Below are positions 10,500-21,499 of a stretch of 64,000 nucleotides of DNA, in pieces. The notes under the pieces were generated by a model that ran no database searches, had not been told where the DNA came from, and worked only from the letters and a program-made list of their open reading frames with translations. Position numbers and translations under genes: made by a program. Numbering within the stretch: position 1 is the stretch's first letter; the number at the start of each line of letters is the position of its first letter. The stretch is from NCBI GenBank assembly GCA_947034885.2, contig OX344752.2, forward strand, positions 19,530,001 through 19,594,000. Direction: 5' to 3'. This DNA is from Thuidium tamariscinum (lineage: Eukaryota > Streptophyta > Bryopsida > Hypnales > Thuidiaceae).

Positions 10500-12290
10500 C
10501 CACTTCATGGGATGGGTTTAACCCCTACAGGACCATGACTACATCTTCACTAAAATTGCTCCAAAACTACCATTTCTAATACATGTACCAAAATTTAGAA
10601 GAAAAAAAATTGTTTTTTGACACATATATCCGTTAGATATTGTAGTAAGATTCTATGAAAGGATGAGGAAAAAATTTTAGAATTTTCCACCATGTAGATT
10701 GCAAGATTTTAGTGTTTGAAGCTACAAAAAGCCTTTTTTTACCACTGTGAAAATCTAGGCAGCTTCACTTCACAAGGTCACATTTGTAAGAAAGAAAGTT
10801 CAAATTGGTTGAAATTCTTTGAATTCATCCTTAAAGGCAAGTTTTCTAAATTCTCAAAAAATTTCAAATCATTTGGAATTGTACAACATATAGGAAAAAA
10901 ATAGTGAGTAGAAAGAAGTAGAAAATGAGCTCAAATACAAAATTATAAACAGTTAATTTATGGAATTGAAAAACACCAATCCTAATGGTTAAAATGTTAT
11001 AATAAGAAATCTATACCTATTGCTTTTATTTATTTTTCAAAAATATTAAAAATTGCATTAAATAAAGGATTTCAAACTTATTTTTTTGTAGTGTAGAGAT
11101 TCTATAACTAGCCACAAGCTACTCCAAACTAAAACTACTCATAACTTTTGACTCATTGATCAAAATGAAAAGATTCAAAGCTTTCTACTTAGATAAAAAT
11201 CTAATGAACCAATTTCAAAAAAATCATTCTTAAAGAAGTTTTTTTTTGCTCAGACTGCCCACCAAGCCATAAAAGTGACATATCATACCATGGAAACAGT
11301 GTCTTTGTTTTTGTTTTGGAATCAATGGTTATGTGGCCTTCTTTTAACCCCTAAAGATCCAAGGCCTTTTGGGGGTAAAAAACATCATTACTTTTCTAAT
11401 GTTATAGGTCTAAATATCATTAAGGTATGGAAATCTCAACCATACTATCTTGTTGTGTATGTGTTGTAAATTCTGTGAACCAAATTTAAAGTCATTTGGC
11501 CATATAGATTGAAAGATTATATTGTTTTAGTGTTGAAAAAGGATATTGAAATTTTCTTAAAAACACATTTGGAGCTCAAATTTGATTTCTAAACTTTGAA
11601 CTATAAAGTACTTCAAAACCAACATTCAAATACATTGGTGAAAGAAATATCATTCAATCAATTCATTGTGTCTACAAATAGGCTTTGAAATGTCAAAAAA
11701 AAGTTGCAAAAAACACATCTAGGGTTGAACCTCCTTCTACTAAAATGCTTCTTAGTTGCTCATAACTTCTTGGATTGATATTAAATTTTTTCCACACAAA
11801 CTAGACCAATATGTGCAACTTTGGTTTAATTTTTTTATTGAAAATAGATACTATATGAAGAAAAAACGAGTTGCCGAAGTTTATTGCTATCCAAAAATGT
11901 TTAGTCTTTTAGCTTCAAATTGCTCCCAAACATTTAAAACAACTTGGATTGCTTTGCAAATTTGACTACAATAACAAGACTAATAGAGGAACATAACACA
12001 ACAAATTTTTATTGAAAACAAACATTGGATGAAGGAGATACAAGCCTCCAAAGTTGCAACCATCAACTATAGTTTGGTGAACTAACTCAAATTTAACTTG
12101 TGAACTTCAATTGACTCCCAAAAAATCATTACATCTTGAATTGATCTGAAAATTTACCATGCAAATTAAAAGAGAGTATAGATTTTCCATAAAGTTTTAT
12201 TGAATTTGGACATTCATGCAAAAGTTACAACATTTCAAATTGGACTTCTAAACTATGGGGACACTTTTAGTACCCTAGGGCATTTAGGGC
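10500..12290 (+). repeat. two adjacent diverged family A copies
   Basis: Ttaacccctacagg near 10502 and ttaacccctaaag near 11346 open two successive stretches with the family A blocks, including gtagattgcaagattttag, cattaaactaaaactactcataac-type segments and atgaaaagattcaaagc. The second copy ends near 12290 in gcatttagggctaag. No gene was seen. The short open frames inside are not conserved between copies. Confidence 0.6.
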
Positions 12291-12899
12291 TAAGAGGGTT
12301 TTAAGTTTTTTGGCTTCTTCATTTGGGGGCTTTAATTGAAATGAGTCAATTTTGAATATGAAATTCTTGTATGTATTGGCTTTGCATGACAGACAAAATG
12401 AAGATTTTGAAGCATTGTGGCAATGGTATGCAAGGCCATGATTATAGTCTACCATTTTTTAATACATTTACCCTCTTTTGTTTCTATAGGCTTGAAATTG
12501 TCTATATTTTTTGAGAAAATTGGGCATTTGATTGCCTTAAAAAAATCTTGATTGGAAGTTGTATTTTTGTTTTTGCAATGAAATCCCATTTAGTTTGTAT
12601 CAATTTTTTTCTCATATGACAAGGATGAATTATTATTCACCATATAGTCATTGGTATCTTAAATAAGGTAGCAATACTTGTTTTGGACAACTTCTTGTAA
12701 TGGATTTATAGGGTACCCTTTTATAGACAACAATAGGAAGTGATCCTCATTGAAAAAGATTCTTTATTAATAAGATAGAAGCATCTATTTGTAATAACTT
12801 AAGTATTTTAGCTTGTAGGATTTATAAAATTTGTTGAAAAATTGAGGTCAATGTGCACATATACAAGGATGAAGAAGAATGAAAAATAAAAATAAATTT

Positions 12900-13625
12900 T
12901 TTTACTAAGATTCTAAGAATGAATATTTTATTCAATATAAATATGGATTAATCCATTCCAATTTTATAGATTCATCTATTATAGCTATCTTTGGCACTTT
13001 TTCCTAAGCCAAGAAGGAAGAAAAATGAATAGAAGAGAAGGAACAAATATAAAATCTTTTTCAATAAATTGTGTATCCAATTGTTGTTCACAATAGGTTA
13101 GCCTATAATGCATTACAAGGCATTAGAAGAGATTTGATGTCTTCAGAAGACTACGAGGTCCCACACTATGGGAATGCAATTTTTGTTGTGGGAACATAGT
13201 TCTATTGTATGAATATAGAAACGCATTGAGCTGACATGGTCGAGAAAGTGCCACTTCATTCATTTTTTTCTTAAATTTTTTTTGAATCTTTTTTGCATTT
13301 CAAGACCCCTCCAATTTATTTTTTTATTTTTTATTTTTTGATAATTGGCTGGTAAGTGCTAGCTTGACAATAGTTAGTAGTTTCAGGAATTGCCTAGGAA
13401 ACAGACCTAAAAATGGGCTTCTAGAGGCCTCAAATCTTCCCCAATGCAATGTCCAAGACAAATACTTCTACTAGACATTCATGTCCACTCATCTCTCTTT
13501 CCTCCTTCATTGAAGAAAAGTGCCAAAGTTAACCATAATAGGTGAGTCTATTGGATTGAAATGGGTCTAAATGAAGAATCCACATTTATATTCAATAAAA
13601 TATTTATTATTGAGGAAATAATAAT
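12900..13625. mobile_element. inverted-repeat element with arms of about 110 bp
   Basis: The left arm (about 12905-13030: aatgaatattttattcaata, then ctttggcactttt and gaaggaagaaa) is repeated in reverse complement at about 13495-13620. About 460 bp lie between the arms and contain no open frame. Long terminal inverted repeats around a non-coding core suggest a non-autonomous DNA transposon. Exact ends and target duplication are unresolved. Confidence 0.65.
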
Positions 13626-13639
13626 AATAATTTTCAACA

Positions 13640-14690
13640 TTCTAAATTCCTCATTAATTTGGCAAACATTAAGCTCAATTTCTCGACAAATTTGCCATAT
13701 CATATAGGCTTGAATGCTTAAGTTATCCATTATGAGTACCTCTACCTTAAGCTCAATGCACGATGAGAGATTTCATCAACTTAATATGTACTGTAAATTA
13801 TGCTCACTATAAGTTTAAGTATGGACTAATTATACTTTTATGAATGAATGCTTATTGTAAAGATATAGAGTGTTCTCAAGGAATTGATGATTTGAATTGT
13901 TTTTATAAAGTATTAGTTGGAAGAATGTTTTGGAATTGATATAAATACAAGTTGTAAGTTATATCTTAAAGATTCCATCCATATGGTTTGATTCACCAAT
14001 GCTTTCATCAATGTCTTTTCATAAATTTTGAAAGGAATTTTTTTTAATTCCTTCTAAATTGAACTACAAGCAAGATATTATCATTTTTTGAATAAAACTT
14101 GTTGGAAATGAGCTTCTCTAGACATGGTGAGTTTTTTTTAATTCATTTTGTTTTGTAAATCTATGACCACAATTTTGCAAATCCATTTTGAATTCAAGCC
14201 AATGCAATTTTAGGTGGTCGACTCTTGATACTCTTCCACATTTGTAATTTTACAAAATTATATACTCAAATAACAACAAATCCAATCATTTAATAGGACA
14301 ATTGCTTTATAAAGTATCTCCACAAGTTTAGGATGACATTTGTCCGAACAATAGTGAGAGAGAAATTAGATTACCATTCATCAATTCACTCTTTACAAAA
14401 TACTTTTGGTTTATAAAGGAAGTTTAGATGGTTCATCAAATAATATCAATCTTTTCTGTCATTTACAAATTAGGTGTCAAAGTGCTAAAGGGTTACTACT
14501 CCTAAAAATAACATTGACCAAAGACCATTGTGAATGAAAAGTTTGATGGGGGCAATTCAACTCCATGCCTCTAAGGCATAGGCATGGATAGATGAAACTA
14601 TCCTTATTGCTCTATATTATAAGTAACTCTACATCAACTAGTAATTGAATCAACAATTGTTACTAGTAATTGTAAAAAGTAGCTAGGACC
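13640..14690. other. AT-rich gene-free stretch
   Basis: No exon-like frame, inverted repeat or RNA gene was recognised. The sequence is AT-rich and unique within this window as far as can be judged by eye. Confidence 0.4.
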
Positions 14691-14694
14691 AATA

Positions 14695-14897
14695 GGAGGG
14701 TTTCTATTATGTGAGTCTAGAAGTGTGAGCCTATAAGCCTAGAAGACTATACACCTATTATATAAGTGTCTTTACTAAAGAAGCCTTCTATGACTATAGT
14801 ATATTTATATTATAGATACCTATACTATGGGTGTTTATATATATATATTTCAAGGCTCACATGCTCACATTTTCTTACTCACATACTAGCATTGTTG
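14695..14897 (+). mobile_element. family D MITE, 9-bp TSD (Mutator-like)
   Basis: The left end carries ctattatgtgagcctag and the right end ctcacatactagca, which pair as imperfect terminal repeats. GGACCAATA is duplicated exactly at 14686-14694 and 14898-14906. A 9-bp duplication is characteristic of Mutator-like elements. Three more copies lie at 50480, 53424 and 54613, with a fragment at 33330. Confidence 0.8.
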
Positions 14898-14999
14898 GGA
14901 CCAATATGGAGAAATGGATATTATATATTTGTTGGTGTCTTTCAAGTAAATATTTTAAATTGGAGTATTATTGGAAAAAGTCATGGAATTTGAAACAAA

Positions 15000-16380
15000 G
15001 TGGAAGACAAAAATATTCCATAAGAGAAAAAAATTTCTAATCATTCTAATTATTTTGTGTTCTTTTTCACATTATATTGAACCTTTCATTTTTTAAATTA
15101 CTAAAAATAAAAATTTGAAAAAAATTCTTCAAATCTTCTTTTATTGTAAAGAGTAAAGAATAAAAATCTCCAAGATAATATTTTTTTTCCATCTCTATTA
15201 CTCCTTCATTGAAAAAACATTATATTTGCTCCGTTTTTCTATTAGACTACATTTCCTAAATAAAATTTTAAATACTTTTCACATTCAAATTTTTAAAATC
15301 AAACAATGCAACAAGTATGTAAACTTATTATTCTACAATATCCTAGCTTATAAAATTTTGAGATTTGTTTCACCCTATTGAGAATTTGCCATGGAAGAAG
15401 ACACATTATATCCCCTTGGTCCTTGAGGGGTTAACAATGAGGTGTACAAGTTTTATTTAATTCATGGTGTTTAGATCTATAATATAAAAGTTATGGATTT
15501 TTGAGTTATTGTTCTTAATATTTGGACCTCTAGTGTACAAGTTATTGTTTTTTTTTGGTTTTTATTCATACATCAAAGTAGATTGATTGTTTTGTTTCTT
15601 TCTTTTTGTTGATTATTATGGTAAGATCTTCAAGACCATGCAATCTTGATACTGTGAGAATGCCCTCTATAAGGAGAGGTGTATGGATTTTGTTTTGTGG
15701 ATTTTAAAGCTATCAAGTGGAAGATATTGAATTTTAAATTTTTTTATATTATGGTATAAATTTTAAAAATTAAAAAATTACTTTTATTTTGATTTTGGCT
15801 CTGGCAACAATACAAGGAACACTAAGGTAAGTTAACCTATGACAAGCAAAATGAAAGATGGCCCATCACATACAAGATTATTCTTGTAGTGCACATTTCA
15901 AAGTTGGAATGTGCACCATTAGAACAATTTTGCCCAAAATGGGCCAACTTCCATTTGACCTATTATAAGATGACTTTCCTCAAGGTAGAACATCTATAAA
16001 TGGAGCATGTAAGGGTTGGAACCAAACTTTTTGGGTGGTGAAACATTTTAAAATTTTCTTTAAAAATACAAGTGAAATTGACATCTAATTCTAGTTGTTT
16101 CATATTTCTCGAGATATTTCTTACAGCTTTGTGATAAAATTTTGAAGTTGAGATGGCATATTGCTCTAAAATGGAACACTTCTTTAAATGTACATTGTAT
16201 GTATATTGTTTGTACATTCTTGAAGGCCATGAAAAAATAACATGTACAACTAGTGTACATTTAAGGAGGTCCTCCATTGTAGAGCTTGAGCACTTTCTTG
16301 AACCTCTTATTGTAGTGAGTGTTGAAGAAATACTTGCATTAGGGGAGATTAGGGGGCCTAAAAGGACCATTTCAGGTCTA
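15000..16380. other. gene-free AT-rich stretch
   Basis: A minus-strand frame at 15963-16484 is open for 173 codons, but it is low-complexity, overlaps open frames on both strands and has no recognised motif. A cccttggtccttgaggggttaa segment near 15410 matches the ends of family A. Nothing else is supported. Confidence 0.4.
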
Positions 16381-16660
16381 CTCCCTTGACAATTCCCTTT
16401 GTTGTCCAAGAATTGCAAACTAGCCCTGACAACCCAATTTTCTGATTTAAAAAAAACAACTAAATTTTTTTTCAAAAATTTCAAAAAGTATTAAGAACCT
16501 AAAAATTAAATTTAAAAATGATTTATTTTCAAAAAAATTACTCAAAAATGATTTATTTAATTAAATTAATATCCAACATGGCATGTTTTTGGCCACATGT
16601 GACTGCCAATGTGGCTCTATTCCCAGAGTTCCCACAATCCAAGAACTCATAATCTTGTTT
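16380..16660. repeat. family B dispersed repeat
   Basis: An actagccctgacaaccc start, a long AT-rich middle, a tggcatgtttttggccacatg motif and ttcccacaatccaagaact at the end parallel 5560-5800 and 34110-34400. It is non-coding. Confidence 0.55.
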
Positions 16661-16679
16661 TGGCCTCAAAGTAGTTTCG

Positions 16680-17225
16680 GTTGTGTGACGTTAAATCATT
16701 CCCATGAAGTCCCTGAGTTTACTATAGGGGTATATGCTGAATTTTTTAATTCTTTGCATAAATTTCTTTTTTCAAATTCTGAGTTCATATTTGGCATCAG
16801 AGATTTCCAATTAGATTTAAGAGAATCATTCACAACCAAAAATCCCAACAAAACATAAGGTAGGTACACCCAAAAGCGCCACTTATTCATACTGAGCCTA
16901 GTTCCTGCTATTAATTAGTTCAAATTTTTATGTAGTCTTGTTGGCAAGTGAAAGCATGTTCCAACGCACCAAAGAACGTAGGATTTGGATACCGTATGCA
17001 AAAGTTATTAACAGTCAAAGTCTGTTTCTGAAAGCGCCATCTACAGTCTGTGAACATGACTGATTTCGAAAATGTATGTGCGTTGTAGATGGCGCTTTTA
17101 GGAACAGGGCGCTTTTGGGTGTACCCACCTTAAACCCCAAACCTCAATCAACCCCAAGTAAAATGAGTTTTACCCTACTGGAGCCACGTTCTACCTCTGT
17201 CGCACCTTCGTGGGACTGATTTAAA
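16680..17225 (+). repeat. family I dispersed repeat carrying an insertion
   Basis: This is the second copy of the repeat at 10005-10255, in opposite orientation, split by the MITE at 16858-17130. It ends in tgtcgcaccttcgtgggactgattta, just upstream of the SEC14-type gene, so it forms part of that gene's distal upstream DNA. Confidence 0.8.
16858..17130. mobile_element. MITE with AGGTRGGTACACCC ends, TA duplication
   Basis: It starts AGGTAGGTACACCCAAAAGC and ends GCTTTTGGGTGTACCCACCT. TA flanks both sides (16856-16857 and 17131-17132). An inner hairpin pairs gcgccatctaca with tgtagatggcgc. The uninterrupted relative at 10005-10255 has a single TA at this spot, which confirms the insertion and its ends. 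Confidence 0.9.
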
Positions 17226-17362
17226 GTCTTGCGTTTCGGTTTCCGTCACCTGGCCTTGTTTCTTGACACTTGGGACTGGGGATGAAGAGACTCTGAATTT
17301 CTGCCAACCTCATAAAAATATTACAAGAAAGAAAAGTTTCTCGACCAAATCAATTAATAAAG

Positions 17363-17369
17363 TATAAAA
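17363..17369 (+). promoter_or_regulatory. candidate TATA box of the SEC14-type gene
   Basis: Tataaaa lies in otherwise ordinary sequence about 30-35 bases before the point where base composition becomes G+C-rich and leader-like. The start site itself is inferred. Confidence 0.4.
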
Positions 17370-17394
17370 AAATCCTCCATGTTCCGTGAAAAGC

Positions 17395-18704
17395 CCAAAA
17401 GTAAATTGGTCCGTCTGCCGTGTATGCATGTTTGATGAATTGGGTCAGTCAAGAATCGAGTATACCTTACCTTACCTTACGACGGCTCCGAGCACCAAAC
17501 CCTAACTCCCTGACACCGGCAACTCGGGAACAGACGAGCGACGACAAGTGTGAGTTGTGCAGGCGCTGTTGGGTGCTGTTCCTGCTCTGTCGGGAACTCC
17601 GCCGCTGCTTTCGCGCTGGCTCGGCACGCCATAGCCAGGCGATCTTAAGGCCACGCGCCCCTGCCTCCCTTCCCCGTCGTCCTCTCGTCCTCTTCTGCTC
17701 TGAACTGAAGCTTGCTAGATCTGGTTCACAGGTACCTGAGTTCGGGCTCATGCTCTTCTCCCGCAACCGATCTCTCCCCACCCGCACATCCCTCGGTTCG
17801 AATTGTCGATGGATTCCGTGTTTTGGTGATTGATTTCGCGTTGATTTTCAGTTTTGGAGGTGGATTGTGAGTTTGGTGTTGTGTGAACTTGTTTGGGAAG
17901 AGGATGCGGTGCGTGCCATTCTTGCGGTGATTATCTGGCAGAGAGATGGAGAGTCTTCGGTAAAATTGATGTTTTGATCGATGAATTCCGCGTTGCTTTT
18001 GTGTTGTGGAGGAGAGTTGTGACTTTGGTGATGTGTGAGCTGGTTTGGGAAGAGGATGCGGTGCATGCCATTCTTGCGGTGATTAATAGTCGAGAGATGG
18101 AGATTCTTCGGTGTGATCGATTTTTCGATGAATTCCGCGTATTGTTGATTGATTTCTCGTCGATTGTGATGTGGAGGAGAGTTGCGACTTTGGTGTTGTG
18201 TGAGCTGGTTTGGGTGGAGGATACGGAGCGTGCCATTCTTGCGGTGATTAACGGTCGAGGGATGGAGATCCGCTTTTTCTGGTCGGGGTTGAACGTCAGA
18301 TCGAGGATTGAGTCTTGGTGTTGGCGGTGTGCAGGGTCTTGAATCGAGGGGCGATCAACTTGTTACGCTTTTTCGGTGTTGATTCTACTGGTGCTTTTTT
18401 AGGTATGAGTAGGCGATTCTTGCATGCGTCGTATTTAGTATCACATTTCTGTTGAGGAATTTGTGACGAGGAATGTCTGTTGGGGAATGTGTGATTCTTG
18501 CATGAGGAATTCTTGCATTCTTTTTATAGGAATCTGTCGCATTCTCGGTCGGAGACGTGTCTTTGCAAATGTTTGGCGTCTTTTTCCGGTGTTTTTATGA
18601 GGTTTGTGTTGAGGTGAGTGTCGTCGTTGTGGTGTGTAAGGTTGTAGGAGAGATTGAATGAGGTTCTGTAACTGTTGCGTTTGGCAGGGTGAAGGTCCGC
18701 GAAG
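17395..18704 (+). other. inferred 5' leader exon and leader intron of the SEC14-type gene
   Basis: A G+C-rich stretch ends in ttcacag followed by gtacctgag; the donor is at 17732. A matching acceptor, gtttggcag, ends at 18687, 17 bases before the ATG at 18705. This gives a 956-bp intron in the 5' untranslated region, a common plant arrangement. The plus and minus open frames at 17420-17833 and 17467-17787 overlap fully and look like chance frames in G+C-rich DNA. Confidence 0.5.
17850..18300 (+). repeat. degenerate tandem repeat in the leader intron
   Basis: The segment gccattcttgcggtgatta, preceded by gagctggtttggg and aggatgcgg-like bases, occurs three times, starting near 17901, 18053 and 18218. 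Spacing is 152 and 165 bases. The units also share agagatggag and gatgaattccgcgt. Because spacing differs, the reading frame is not kept in all units, which argues against a protein. Confidence 0.8.
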
Positions 18705-20463
18705 ATGACGAGTTTCTTAAAAAAGAGCACCAGTAAAGCTGGCAGCAGGAATGTTGATGAGCCTTGTACGCCGGAGGAAGAGCAGACGAAGGTATGTAGC
18801 GTGCGCGTAATAGATTTAAGGAGCAGAGCTGGCGCGAATTATTTTGTGCAGCCTTGATAGCGAGGCAGACGATAATTATGATTTCTCATGAGAGGTCATT
18901 GTGGGAGGTGTCTTGAAGTCTGTCATCTTGGTGTCCAGGAGTCATCTCCAGACGATCCTTGCTTCGAATGTGAATCTCGTGTAGGTGTAATTGATTGTGA
19001 GCGGATCTCTCTACTGCAGGTCAATGAACTACGAGCTGCTATTGGACCGTTGACTGGTCGTCTGGATCTATTCGCTGATGACGCCTGTCTGAGGCGTTAC
19101 CTTCGGGCGCGTAACTGGAATCTCAAAAAGGCTGAGAAGATGTTGAAGGACACTCTGGCATGGAGGGAAAGTTACAAGCCTGAAGATATACGCTGGGTTC
19201 GTTGCTGATTCTCTTATTATTTCATACCTTGGACGGACCTGCAATGGTGTATATGCTTTAGCATTCGCGTGTATCGTTTCAATGGCAAGCAGATTACAGC
19301 CGATCTGAGACTTGATTCTGTTTGTGTGTAGACGGACGTTGCCGGAGAGTCTGAAACGGGAAAAGTCTATCGAGCGAACTTCAAGGACAAGAACGGGCAC
19401 ACTGCCCTCGTGATGCATCCTGCTCGACAGGTCAGTCATTTTCTACACGCTCGTGCATCAATTCAATATGCTGTTGGAATCGAGTCCGTCGAATTGTGGC
19501 TGTGTATAGTATCGTTAATCTGGTGTAGGACTATTAGTTGGGCTGACTGTCACCAAACTCCAAGTGGGATACTTGTCAACGTACTGACGGCTTGAAGTTG
19601 TACGCTACAGAACACGAACAATGGAGAAATGCAGATGAAGCAATTGGTGTATTTCTTGGAGAATGCAGTTTTGAATCTCCCCGAAGGTCAAGAGCAGATG
19701 ATCTGGTTGATCGACTTCAAAGGGTGGTCCCTAAAGAAGGCCAGCCCTATAAGCATTGCTCGTGAAACAGCGAGCATCTTTCAAAATCACTATCCAGAGC
19801 GTTTGAATCTTTCTATTCTATACAACCCGCCACGAATTTTCGAGGCCTTTTTAACGGTAGGTGTCGCTTGATGAATACCCATGTGTCGAGCTATAATCCA
19901 ACTTATTTGCTGTGAAGATCCTGCTTTTCAAGATGGACATCATGAATACTGTCCACTACAGGTTTTTTAGTTCTGATGCCCATTTTGACATTGTGCAGCT
20001 CGTTAGGCCATTCCTGGACCCCAACACTGTCAAGAAGATAAAGTTTGTTTATCCTAAAAACTCCGAGTCCATGAAACTCCTGTCTGATCTGTTCGAAGAA
20101 GGTGTTGTCAAAACCACCTTTGAGGATCCAAATGATTACAATCACGAAGAATATTCAAAGTTGATGAACGATGATGACTTGAAGTCTTCGTTGCACTGGA
20201 AGGGAGCTAGTGAATCCAAGCCAGAACAGGCTGCAATTCAAAACGATTCGGATGTCCCGAGTGTGGATGTTGCGAAGACTGAAGATACTAGCTCAAACGG
20301 TCACGTGGAAGGAGCCCCAGTGGAAGAAGCTCCTGTAAATGTTGCTGAAGCAAAGGAGGTCCCTCCTCCCGCCTCAGATCCTGAAGTAGTCCCAGCTGCA
20401 ACACCTGTAGCCACGCAAGTGGCTCCAGCGCCGGCTCCAGTAGTTGTTGCCCCTGTGTCATGA
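18705..20463 (+). CDS. SEC14-type CRAL-TRIO lipid-binding protein
   Basis: Five coding exons, all in phase 0: 18705-18791, 19020-19196, 19332-19430, 19611-19856, 19999-20463. They encode 357 residues. The CRAL-TRIO N-terminal helical part holds LRRYLRARNWNLKKAEKML (about 54-72). The lipid-binding domain follows, with GKVYRANFKDKNG, IWLIDFKGWSL and HYPERLNLSILYNPP (about 97-200), then LVRPFLDPNTVKKIKFVYP. The family binds and exchanges phosphatidylinositol and other lipids at cytosolic membrane faces. The last 95 residues are acidic, then rich in Pro, Ala and Val, without a GOLD or nodulin domain, so this is a short stand-alone SEC14 protein. The ATG is the first after the leader-intron acceptor. 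No key segment appears missing. Ligand and compartment cannot be told from sequence. Confidence 0.92.
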
Positions 20464-20707
20464 GGGACGACGAGGTCTCGATCAACCGCATTGGGGGCTT
20501 CCAAGGTCCTACACAATTTTGAGGAAATGCATGTTGGAGGGAGTACGCATCTGTAACATGGAGCTTGGGTCTGAAAGTAATAACGTTTCCAGATCAGCTG
20601 GAAATCGTAGGTCTCAAGAGCCGGGCTTATCTATTCTGCTTTATTGTTGGATGCGCTTTATTTTTTTATATGAGGACTAACGTCGAATTGGACTCTGATT
20701 GTATCTT

Positions 20708-20713
20708 AATAAA
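20708..20713 (+). terminator. poly(A) signal of the SEC14-type gene
   Basis: AATAAA lies 245 bases after the stop codon, inside a T-rich stretch, as expected for a plant near-upstream element. The cleavage site is not visible. Confidence 0.5.
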
Positions 20714-20938
20714 ATTTATTCTTAGCTCTGGAATCCATTTTCCCTGCTTGCTGAACGTTTTCTCAGATGGACTTTCGACGTGCGTTAGCGAACATGGCTT
20801 CGCTCAAGAGAGTGGGGGAACGTAATTATGCAGTCGCCATTAACTAGTGTACTGCACTGGATTTGCCACTCATTCGCTTTGGCTGCAATGAGTTCATGAA
20901 TTCAGTTTCCATTTCAGTTCCCCTCTCATTACCTACTG

Positions 20939-21027
20939 CTCCCTCTGTCCCACTAAAAGCTTCCTAATTAGGTTATACAGTCTTTGCAGGAAGAATTTGG
21001 GAAGCCCTCTTAATGGGACAGAGGGAG
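20939..21027. mobile_element. Stowaway-like MITE
   Basis: It starts CTCCCTCTGTCCCACTAAAA and ends CTTAATGGGACAGAGGGAG, with TA on the right and TG on the left. It is the same subfamily as 9379-9476: the opening bases are identical and the middle is similar (aggaagaa, ttgg, aagccc). Confidence 0.8.
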
Positions 21028-21190
21028 TATTCTGCAGCCAGTGGAACAGAGGTAGAAACTGTACCGGCCTTAGTGGGACAGAGAGAGTATTTTGTAGCCA
21101 GTGGCACGGGGGTAGAAACTGTACCGGCCTTAGTGGGACAGAGAGAGTATTTTGTAGCCAGTGGCACGGGGGTAGAAACTGTACCGGCCT
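21008..21190 (+). repeat. 60-bp minisatellite, three units
   Basis: Lines of 60 bases from 21061 and 21121 are identical. The unit contains tagtgggacagagagagtat, then tttgtagccagtggcacgg and gtagaaactgtaccggcc. A diverged first unit (21001-21060) includes the right terminal repeat of the adjacent MITE (taatgggacagagggagtat). Copy two and three being identical implies a recent duplication. Confidence 0.93.
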
Positions 21191-21224
21191 CAGCTAATTT
21201 AGTTTCTGATTTCCAGCTGGGCAC

Positions 21225-21485
21225 CAGGGCTTTTTTCCTCATTTTTGGAGGATAGCCAGTGGCGACATAAAATGTTATAGGGATGCTCCAAATTGCAACA
21301 TTCATCCATTTCTTGGATGTACAGTATAGTTTTCATCCAAAATTAGGCAGAGTCATCTACTATTTTTCTTTATTTCAAAGTTGTTTGGCGATTTCATCCA
21401 AATTTCCAGCATTTTTTGAGGTGTTTTTTAGCCGGATTATTTTTTCTGGTGCATATTGGCACCAAAAAGCCAAAAAAAAGCCCTA
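21225..21485. mobile_element. hAT-type MITE, 261 bp, 8-bp TSD
   Basis: It starts CAGGGCTTTTTT and ends AAAAAAAAGCCCTA. The flanks CTGGGCAC (21217-21224) and TTGGGCAC (21486-21493) match at seven of eight bases. The interior (gatgctccaaattgcaacat, ttcatccaaaattagg, tggcaccaaaaagcc) is shared with 57726-57969. Confidence 0.85.
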
Positions 21486-21499
21486 TTGGGCACTAGCCC

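Noticed and set aside
15963..16484. 173-codon minus-strand frame
   Set aside because: It is made of low-complexity AT-rich sequence, overlaps other frames and shows no family motif.
17420..17833. 137-codon frame in the GC-rich leader
   Set aside because: It overlaps an equally open minus frame, crosses the inferred leader donor and has no motif.
17893..18342. 149-codon plus-strand frame over the leader-intron repeats (and a minus-strand frame opposite)
   Set aside because: It lies inside the inferred leader intron, repeats change spacing by a non-multiple of three, and both strands are open at once.
21008..21190. Possible CRISPR-like array in the 60-bp repeats
   Set aside because: Units are directly adjacent with no unique spacers, and the genome is eukaryotic; it is a minisatellite.
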